A stretch of 5,539 bases of DNA from STC-74 sp043756665 (GTDB lineage: Bacteria > Patescibacteriota > Gracilibacteria > BD1-5 > UBA2023), in assembly GCA_043756665.1 (NCBI GenBank), contig JAYUQR010000018.1, positions 1 through 5,539 of the forward strand, read 5' to 3'. Numbering within the stretch: the stretch's first letter is position 1; every line of letters begins with the position of its first letter. A program made the position numbers and the translations under genes. The notes under the pieces are model-generated. The model was not told the DNA's origin and did not search any database. It saw only the letters and a program-made list of their open reading frames with translations. Below, piece by piece: positions 1 to 4,686 of the stretch.

Positions 1-213
1 AAACCTGGAAAATTTGCAAGAATCCCTATTAGAATGAGACGTTCTAAAAACCAGATTCAATGTCAAGATGAAATGTATGATGTCTAGTGAGCAGTTACAG
101 TGTACTTTGTAGACAAAGAATGGTGAATCCATCCTGATATAGTGAGTGTAAGGGTAGCAAATAGAGAAATCATGGATACAAGATATCCATTCAAGTTTAA
201 AAATGTAGAGTAA
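1..213 (+). pseudogene. 3' end of an unrecognised gene, interrupted by an in-frame TAG
   Basis: Frame 1 is open from the left edge for 28 codons and then meets TAG at 85-87. The same frame continues for another 41 codons to TAA at 211-213. The continuation looks like protein (for example VTVYFVDKEW and TRYPFKFKN) and uses TGA at 88 and 124, which would be glycine in this organism. An intrinsic terminator starts six bases after the TAA, so TAA 211 looks like the original end of the gene. The TAG is therefore either a nonsense mutation, perhaps from TGG or CAG, or a base-calling error. The alternative is that the gene ends at 87 and the tail is untranslated. I do not recognise the family. The 5' end lies outside the window. 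Confidence 0.45.
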
Positions 214-218
214 TTCTC

Positions 219-243
219 ATCCCGACTCGTTCGGGATTTTTCT
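219..243 (+). terminator. Intrinsic terminator of the upstream gene
   Basis: The arms ATCCCGA (219-225) and TCGGGAT (231-237) pair perfectly around the 5-nt loop CTCGT. They are followed by a T-rich run (TTTTTCTT, 237-244). The hairpin begins just after the TAA at 211-213 and before the DUF2256 gene, so it should end transcription of the left-hand gene and insulate the photolyase genes. Confidence 0.8.
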
Positions 244-270
244 TGCCTTCGATCTGATTTTCTCTATCAT
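243..270 (+). promoter_or_regulatory. Candidate promoter for the DUF2256-photolyase operon
   Basis: TTGCCT (243-248) is a weak match to a -35 box. After a 16-nt spacer, TATCAT (265-270) differs from the -10 consensus TATAAT at one base. It sits right after the upstream terminator. A start site about seven bases past the -10 box would fall on the ATG at 277, so the mRNA may be leaderless. No Shine-Dalgarno motif is visible before that ATG. The -35 element partly overlaps the terminator T-run. This is pattern matching only. Confidence 0.3.
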
Positions 271-276
271 ACGATT

Positions 277-453
277 ATGAAAATCCTCGATCGTGGTCAG
301 TATCGTGAGTCGAAGGTGTGTCCTGTCTGTGGACGACCATTTAGTATGCGGAAAAAGTGGAAAAAAGACTGGGAATCTGTACTCTACTGCTCAGAAAAAT
401 GCAAGAAAAACAAAAAATCATCCTCGTCTGGTACAAGCGGGATCTCCGTATAA
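277..453 (+). CDS. DUF2256 family small zinc-binding protein
   Basis: This 58-residue protein starts at ATG 277 and stops at TAA 451. It shows the DUF2256 signature: CPVCGRPFSMRKKW (residues 15-28), then W32, and YCSEKCKK (37-44). The four cysteines C15, C18, C38 and C42 form a CxxC...CxxxC set that should bind one zinc ion. The Ser/Gly tail (48-58) is not conserved. The molecular role of the family is unknown, but its genes commonly lie beside or fused to cryptochrome/photolyase genes, exactly as here. The last 55 nt overlap the start of the photolyase gene in another frame, so the two are probably co-transcribed and translationally coupled. It contains no in-frame TGA codon. Family assignment is confident; function is not known. 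Confidence 0.88.
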   Translation: MKILDRGQYRESKVCPVCGRPFSMRKKWKKDWESVLYCSEKCKKNKKSSSSGTSGISV

Positions 454-1943
454 GTGATCACTGTCCTTTGGTAGATGCTATCGCTCGATGAAAGAGTCAG
501 CATATTCCGGTGATCGCTTTCTATAGCTTCGAACCTCGTGTGACGAATGCTCCTGATTTCTCAGATTTTCACAGGCAATTCATCGAAGACTCTCTTCATG
601 ATCTTTCCCATTCACTTGAAGACATATGAGTGCCACTTCTTATTTTCGAGCAGAATATATCAGATGCCATGAAGTGTATCCTGGAGCACTATGAGGTAGA
701 ATCGATTTTTTCCCATGAAGAGACGGGAAATATGATCACCTATGATCGAGATATTATGATGGGGAAATATCTCAAGTCCAAAAAAATCCATTGGACTGAA
801 TATCCGACGAACTGAGTCGTGCGAAGACTCAAGTCTCGGGATGACTGGTCTCGGATCTGGCAGAGTCGGATGTTCGAGGGAGTTCTCCCGATCCCAGAGG
901 GTCAAATCTCGTTCACTCCCGATATCACTCTCGATACATGGAGAAAAGTATCAGAACGAAATCCTCATCTCCAACAGTGAGGGGAACACGCATGAGAGTG
1001 AGTGATACTCAGTTTTCTCGAGACACGTGGGAAGGGCTATATGGGAGGGATGAGTCGTCCGATCGATGGGCAGGAAGCGAGCTCTCGGATATCACCCTAT
1101 CTCGCGTATGGGTGTCTCTCGCTCAGACAAGTCGTCCAGATGACATGGCTCCGTATGGCAGATCTGAAAGAGAAGTGAGATACGAGATTTCTCAGATCAC
1201 TTTCCGCCTTTCTCTCACGTCTCCACTGGCAGTCACACTTCATCCAGAAGCTCGAGAGTGAGCCGAGATTCGAGCAAGAAAATGCGATGAAACTCTATGA
1301 TACGATCCGTACTGAGTATGACCTTAAGCTGATGGAGGCGATAGAACAGGCAAAGACGGGGATTCCTTTCATCGATGGGGTTGTGAGACAGCTCCAGGCA
1401 ATAGGCTGGATCAATTTCCGAGCCCGAGCGACCCTCGTATCCTTCGTCGTGAATACCTGTATGCAGCCATGGAAGGGGAGATGGGCTCACTGGCTCGCAC
1501 GCCACTTCACCGACTATGAGCCAGGGATCCACTATCCACAGCTCCAGATGCAGTCAGGGACAATGGGGATCAATACGATCCGTATCTACAACCCCGTGAA
1601 ACAACTCCATGACAAGGATACGGATGGGAGATTCGTCGCGACCTGGCTCCCTGAGCTCGCGAAGCTCCCGAAACATCTCCAGGCAGAGCCATGGAAGATC
1701 ACAATACTCGAGTCGATGGAGCATGATTTCGTTCTCGGGCGAGACTATCCGTATCCGATCGTCGATATCGAAAGTGCGAATCGAAAAGCGCGCGAGATTC
1801 TTTATGCGATCAAATCGCAGATTGATCCCCAAGCGAAAGAGTCTATAGTTCGAAAGCATGCAAGTCGTAAATCATCTCCGCGTAAGAAAGTAAAGAAGAA
1901 AGAAAAAGAAAATCCAGATACCAATCTTTCACTTTTTGACTAG
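399..1943 (+). CDS. phr: Cryptochrome/deoxyribodipyrimidine photolyase family protein (UGA read as Gly)
   Basis: This 514-aa flavoprotein is predicted to use light to split UV-induced pyrimidine dimers. The N-terminal alpha/beta domain opens with VWYKRDLRISDHCPL (residues 10-24). GVVRRLKSRDDW (139-150) fits the end of that domain. The linker carries GGEHAGEG (194-201). The FAD-binding helical domain shows ASSRISPYLAYG, FLSRLHWQSHFIQ, TGIPFIDG (320-327), GWINFRAR (336-343) and GINTIRIYNP (390-399). The last 30 residues form a basic tail ending NLSLFD. Seven in-frame TGA codons (residues 31, 77, 139, 194, 199, 201, 260) are read as glycine, including the conserved GG of the linker. ATG 399 is chosen because the VWYKRDLR motif follows at once and no other upstream start is usable. 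It overlaps DUF2256 by 55 nt. The FAD pocket departs from the classic NNGGWQW form. The exact lesion (CPD or 6-4) cannot be decided from sequence. Confidence 0.93.
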
Positions 1944-1967
1944 AATCTCTCTATAAATCATTTTTTT

Positions 1968-2000
1968 GTCATTCCGAGGAGAGCGGAGGAATCTCTTTTT
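1968..2000 (+). terminator. GTCATTCC-type hairpin with T-run after the photolyase gene
   Basis: GTCATTCCGAG begins at 1968. ATTCC (1971-1975) pairs with GGAAT (1988-1992), with TCCG/CGGA also available inside. It is followed by CTCTTTTT (1993-2000). It lies 24 nt past the photolyase stop, so it probably serves as its terminator. It belongs to the same GTCATTYC repeat family as the elements at 2056, 2204 and 3874. A further loose GTCATT occurs at 2004-2009. Confidence 0.55.
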
Positions 2001-2017
2001 CCTGTCATTATAATAAA

Positions 2018-2185
2018 TTATAGTATTTTAACTAGATTTACATCATTTCTCTATATCCGTCATTCCTTCATGCTATTCAGGACAGGCTCTGAGTGAAACG
2101 AAGGATCCAGAGTACCAGAAACCTGGATTCTTCACTCCGTTCAGAATGACGGACCAACGGTACTATTCAAATTAAAATACTATAA
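2018..2185. repeat. 14-bp perfect AT-rich inverted repeat flanking a hairpin element
   Basis: TTATAGTATTTTAA (2018-2031) is the exact reverse complement of TTAAAATACTATAA (2172-2185). The two arms enclose the hairpin element at 2056-2153. The outer bases 2017/2186 and inner bases 2032/2171 do not pair, so the arm length is exactly 14. The arrangement resembles a small non-autonomous mobile unit or a nested repeat insertion. It has no coding capacity. Confidence 0.6.
2056..2153. repeat. 98-bp palindromic repeat element with TCCGTCATTC ends
   Basis: Terminal inverted repeats TCCGTCATTC (2056-2065) and GAATGACGGA (2144-2153) pair over 10 bp. Inside, GAGTGAA (2091-2097) and GGATCCAG (2103-2110) pair with CTGGATTC (2123-2130) and TTCACTC (2131-2137), leaving a 5-nt bulge on the left arm. 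The whole can fold into a long imperfect stem. Similar GTCATTCC...GGAATGAC intergenic elements are widespread in bacteria, including CPR genomes. It is not coding and is probably a REP- or MITE-like element. Confidence 0.65.
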
Positions 2186-2290
2186 CATGAATAACTCTAT
2201 CTTTGTCATTCCGGGCTTGTCCCGGAATCTAGATTCCTGCATTCGCAGGAATGACAGATAAAAAAATGCTAATCAAATTAACATATTATA
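2167..2290 (+). repeat. 18-bp AT-rich direct repeat flanking the second hairpin element
   Basis: TCAAATTAAAATACTATA (2167-2184) recurs as TCAAATTAACATATTATA (2273-2290), with 16 of 18 bases identical and copies 106 bp apart. The GTCATTCC hairpin at 2204-2256 lies between them. The first copy contains the right arm of the 14-bp inverted repeat, so the AT-rich unit occurs three times in this gap: once inverted at 2018 and twice direct. Confidence 0.55.
2204..2256. repeat. Double-hairpin GTCATTCC palindromic element
   Basis: Outer arms TGTCATTCC (2204-2212) and GGAATGACA (2248-2256) are perfect reverse complements. Within them are two alternative 8-bp perfect hairpins: ATTCCGGG (2208-2215) with CCCGGAAT (2221-2228) around CTTGT, and ATTCCTGC (2233-2240) with GCAGGAAT (2245-2252) around ATTC. 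The element can therefore form one long stem or two side-by-side stems. This is the classic layout of dispersed bacterial intergenic palindromes. Confidence 0.75.
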
Positions 2291-2317
2291 TGAGAAGGTT
2301 TGATCGAAAATCTCATA
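2289..2317. promoter_or_regulatory. Inverted repeat upstream of the FeS photolyase gene
   Basis: TATGAGA (2289-2295) pairs with TCTCATA (2311-2317) over 7 bp, with GTTT/AAA pairing possible in the 15-nt loop. It lies about 80 bp before ATG 2397 and could be an operator or part of a leader structure. A short stem ATCCC-TGC-GGGAT follows at 2335-2347. No convincing -35/-10 pair or ribosome binding site was found between here and the ATG. Its function is a guess. Confidence 0.25.
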
Positions 2318-2396
2318 AAAATTCTTGGTAAGGGATCCCTGCGGGATGATAAAACAAAAGAAAATTTGAATTATAAACAGTATCTAAATCATCCTT

Positions 2397-3872
2397 ATGA
2401 CTCGAGCACAATGGATCCTCTATGATCAGTGTAATATTAGGTATATCGAGCCCTGAGTGACGGATATTTTTTTCATACTTTTTACGGGAAGTCGTATCAG
2501 TTCACCAGTAGGCAATCTCACATTCAATATACGCAGCAAGATCACTGAATATGCGATCGCTCGAGCATTTCTCGCTGATTGCGCAAAAGCAGGGTATCAG
2601 ACTCACTGGATCGAGGCTCTGAGCTACAGAGAGGGGATTATGGAGTTTGTCGCGAAAACCTCTCTCACTGATATCATCTCGATGCGATCGAGCGAGGAGT
2701 ATCTCGCGAAAAAAATCGAGAAATACATACTCCCGTGAGTATCACTCACTCTTTTCCCGAATAGACAATTTCTCATCACTCTGGAAGAATTCTGAGAAAA
2801 TTTCGAGAAACCACCGATTATGGAGACATTTTATCGATATATGCGAAAGTCTCGGTATATCCTCATGGAAGATAATGGGAAGCCGGTATGAGGGAAGTGG
2901 AACTATGATCATGAAAATCGATCCTTTGATAAAACTCATATTCCTACTTGGTCATGGAAGCCAGGAGAGATACAATATATCGAAGAGGCCAAAAAATATT
3001 TTGGTCGAGAGGATATAGTTTTTTCTCTCCCAGTCACTCGCTCAGATGCTCTCTCGCTTCTCGAGTATTTCCTCGAGCATCACTCGCATGACTTCGGTAG
3101 GCTCGAAGATGCGATGTATCAGGATGATATGCTTGTCCATCACTCGTATATCTCGACGGCGATGAATTTTGGTCTCCTCCATCCAGAGGAAGTCCTCGAA
3201 CGAGTCCTCGGCTGGCATATGCCACTTGCTTCACAGGAAGGATTCATCCGACAGGTACTCGGATGGCGAGAGTATATGAGACAGTTTTATCTCTCCTACT
3301 ATGATGATATCTATACCCAGAATACTCTCAATCAGAGAGTAAAACTCCCAGAAAGTTGGTGGAATTATACTGGCGAAGAAAATGAGTGAGCTATCACGAC
3401 CATGAATTGTGTTGATACTGTAATAAAGCGTGTCCAAGTGAAGAACTACTCGCATCATATCGAGCGACTCATGATTATCGGGAACTATGCATTTCTCATG
3501 GGATACCATCCCCTCGAGGTGACGAGGTGGTTCTACGAGATGTATACCGATGCATTCGAATGGGTGGTCACACCAAATGTGATGGCGATGAGTCAGTACT
3601 CTGATGGAGGTCGACTCGCCACGAAACCGTATATTTCCTGAGGGACCTATATCGAGAAGATGAGCAACTACTGCCAGGGATGTCAGTACAGTGTGAAGAA
3701 AAAAACTTGCCCCATGACCCACCTCTACTGGGACTTCGTCGATCGAAATCAGGAGATATTCGCATCATGACGAACTCCCTATATCCTCTCTACCCTCGCG
3801 AAAGTCGATATCGAGAAAATTCGAAAGGCAAAAGAAAAATTCGTCCAAAAGACGAACAATGTATCATTTTAA
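2397..3872 (+). CDS. Iron-sulfur photolyase/cryptochrome of the PhrB (FeS-BCP) family (UGA read as Gly)
   Basis: This 491-aa protein belongs to the family of bacterial (6-4) photolyases and cryptochromes that bind FAD and a 4Fe-4S cluster; Agrobacterium PhrB is about 507 aa. The N-terminal Rossmann-like domain is followed by METFYRYMRKS and PVGGKWNYDHENR, close to PhrB. Then come DAMYQDD, HHSYISTAMNFGLL, EGFIRQVLGWREYMRQFY, HHIERLMIIGNYA (H353, H354), EWVVTPNVMAMSQYSDGG and TKPYISGGTYI. The likely cluster ligands are C338, C426, C429 and C438. Seven TGA codons are read as Gly (residues 20, 114, 133, 165, 331, 415, 458); residue 165 lies in the conserved PVGGKW. The start at ATG 2397 opens directly into the expected first strand (QWILYDQ). 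The loop between the third and fourth cysteines is short. It is separated from the first photolyase by 453 bp of repeats, so it may have its own promoter. Confidence 0.92.
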
Positions 3873-3873
3873 C

Positions 3874-3912
3874 TGTCATTTCGAGTGGAAGCGATAGCTG
3901 CAGTCGAGAAAT
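3874..3912. repeat. GTCATTTCGAG-type palindromic repeat between photolyase and flavin reductase genes
   Basis: TGTCATTTCGAG starts two bases after the TAA of the FeS photolyase gene. The element closes with GTCGAGAAAT. ATTTC (3878-3882) pairs with GAAAT (3908-3912), and CTGCAG near the middle is self-complementary. It is a variant of the GTCATTYC repeats seen at 1968, 2056 and 2204. The AT-rich tail ATTTATTTATATATATT after it could allow termination or act as part of a promoter for the next gene. Confidence 0.55.
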
Positions 3913-3934
3913 CATTTATTTATATATATTCTAT

Positions 3935-4405
3935 ATGCGAAAACCCTGGAACCTTCCATCCTATCCTATCTACTCACTCTATACTGAGGATCGAGAGTGA
4001 AAATGAAATATGAATATCATGACTTATGTCGTACCCGTGAGTATGCACCCAAAGCACTATATCCTCGCAATCTACCATGATACTCAAACTCTTGAGAATT
4101 GGTCACATACTCATAGAGGTATACTCCAGATCCTCGCTCCTGAGCATGCATCGCTCGTATGAGTCCTCGGGAAAAAATCAGGGATGTCCTATGACAAGAT
4201 AGCATATCTCTCGAAAAAGTGAGCCCTCTCAGATGATGGGCTCCTCGCGGGGATTGCATGATATCTCGAGCTCGAGGAGATCGAGGAACTCGGAGATGGA
4301 GGAGGAGATCATGCGCTCTATCTCTGTCGGGTGAAGTCCTCGAAGGGCTATCATGCGAGAGTCCTCACGACGGGGGAACTAGTGGAGAAAGGAGTGATAT
4401 TATAA
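3935..4405 (+). CDS. Small flavin reductase-like FMN-binding protein (UGA read as Gly)
   Basis: This 156-aa protein matches the flavin reductase-like, FMN-binding split-barrel family. The N-terminus MRKPWNLPSYPIYSL leads into GKGNMNIMTYVVPVSMHPK (residues 22-41), the region expected to contact the flavin phosphate. YILAIYHDTQTLENW, LVGVLGKKSG and YLSKKGALS follow, and it ends HARVLTTGELVEKGVIL. Five TGA codons (residues 22, 24, 76, 96, 109) are read as Gly, so standard-code annotation would lose the gene entirely. ATG 3935 is preferred over ATG 4010 because the upstream residues, including W5, P8, Y13 and two TGA-coded glycines, fit the family. It lies 62 bp after the FeS photolyase. Such proteins bind FMN and may reduce flavin; a supply role for the photolyases is inference. 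A Glu-rich, glycine-rich stretch (about 111-124) is unusual. Confidence 0.85.
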
Positions 4406-4455
4406 GGTTCTATTTTTTACGTTTTACACAGGAATCATTGGAAAGAATGATAGCT

Positions 4456-4487
4456 AGGTGAGTATACTTTATTTGTGTTACTCACTT
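4456..4487. terminator. Hairpin after the flavin reductase gene
   Basis: AGGTGAGTA (4456-4464) pairs with TACTCACTT (4479-4487) over 9 bp, including one G-T pair, around a 14-nt loop. It lies about 50 nt past the flavin reductase stop in the convergent gap. There is no strong T-run directly after the stem on either strand, so an intrinsic terminator role is uncertain. Confidence 0.3.
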
Positions 4488-4493
4488 TCCACC

Positions 4494-4523
4494 GACTATT
4501 TTCGTGGTGCCACGAAAATAGTC
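4494..4523. repeat. Perfect 14-bp inverted repeat in the convergent gap
   Basis: GACTATTTTCGTGG (4494-4507) is the exact reverse complement of CCACGAAAATAGTC (4510-4523), with only TG between the arms. In RNA it would form a very stable hairpin on either strand. Its place between convergent genes suits a bidirectional terminator or an mRNA 3'-end protecting stem. The lack of a following T-run on either strand argues against a standard intrinsic terminator. Confidence 0.75.
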
Positions 4524-4686
4524 TATCGCCTTCTACTTGCTGTTCCTGTAGGCTAGGATAGCCTTGTCGATGACGAGTTCAAAGTTGCACCAAGCTTGGA
4601 GGTGAGATATATGAGAGTGAATTTTTGCATGAGTGAGTACTTATTTCAGTAATATCTTCAGGATACATGTATGATTTTTCTTGGTT

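Larger units (their letters stand above)
4406..4686. other. Convergent intergenic region with no confident gene
   Basis: This 281-bp gap separates the plus-strand flavin reductase gene from the minus-strand rhuM gene, so both transcripts should end inside it. It holds a T-run after the flavin reductase stop (TATTTTTTAC, 4411-4420) and two hairpins described separately. The minus strand is open from ATG 4668 to TAA 4417-4419 (83 codons, two TGA read as Gly), but the peptide matches nothing I recognise. No tRNA or other RNA gene was seen. Confidence 0.5.

Noticed and set aside
630..815. Separate small gene starting at GTG 630
   Set aside because: It is the segment of the photolyase between TGA codons at 627 and 813, both read as glycine.
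938..1261. 107-codon plus-strand frame inside the first photolyase
   Set aside because: The photolyase frame is continuous here once TGA is Gly and contains conserved FAD-domain motifs; the other frame shows no recognisable features.
1944..2396. CRISPR array in the repeat-rich gap
   Set aside because: The repeats differ in length and sequence, are palindromic and irregularly spaced, and there are no uniform spacers or cas genes.
3231..3722. 163-codon open frame on the minus strand
   Set aside because: It lies wholly inside the FeS photolyase gene, whose plus-strand frame carries all family motifs. The long antisense frame is a by-product of codon bias.
2397..3872. FeS photolyase as a broken pseudogene with many stops
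   Set aside because: All interruptions are TGA, several on conserved glycines, and there is no frameshift, so it is intact under code 25.
4010..4405. Flavin reductase starting at ATG 4010
   Set aside because: The upstream 25 codons from ATG 3935 fit the family N-terminus (PWNLP...YSL...GKGN), so the shorter start would remove conserved residues.
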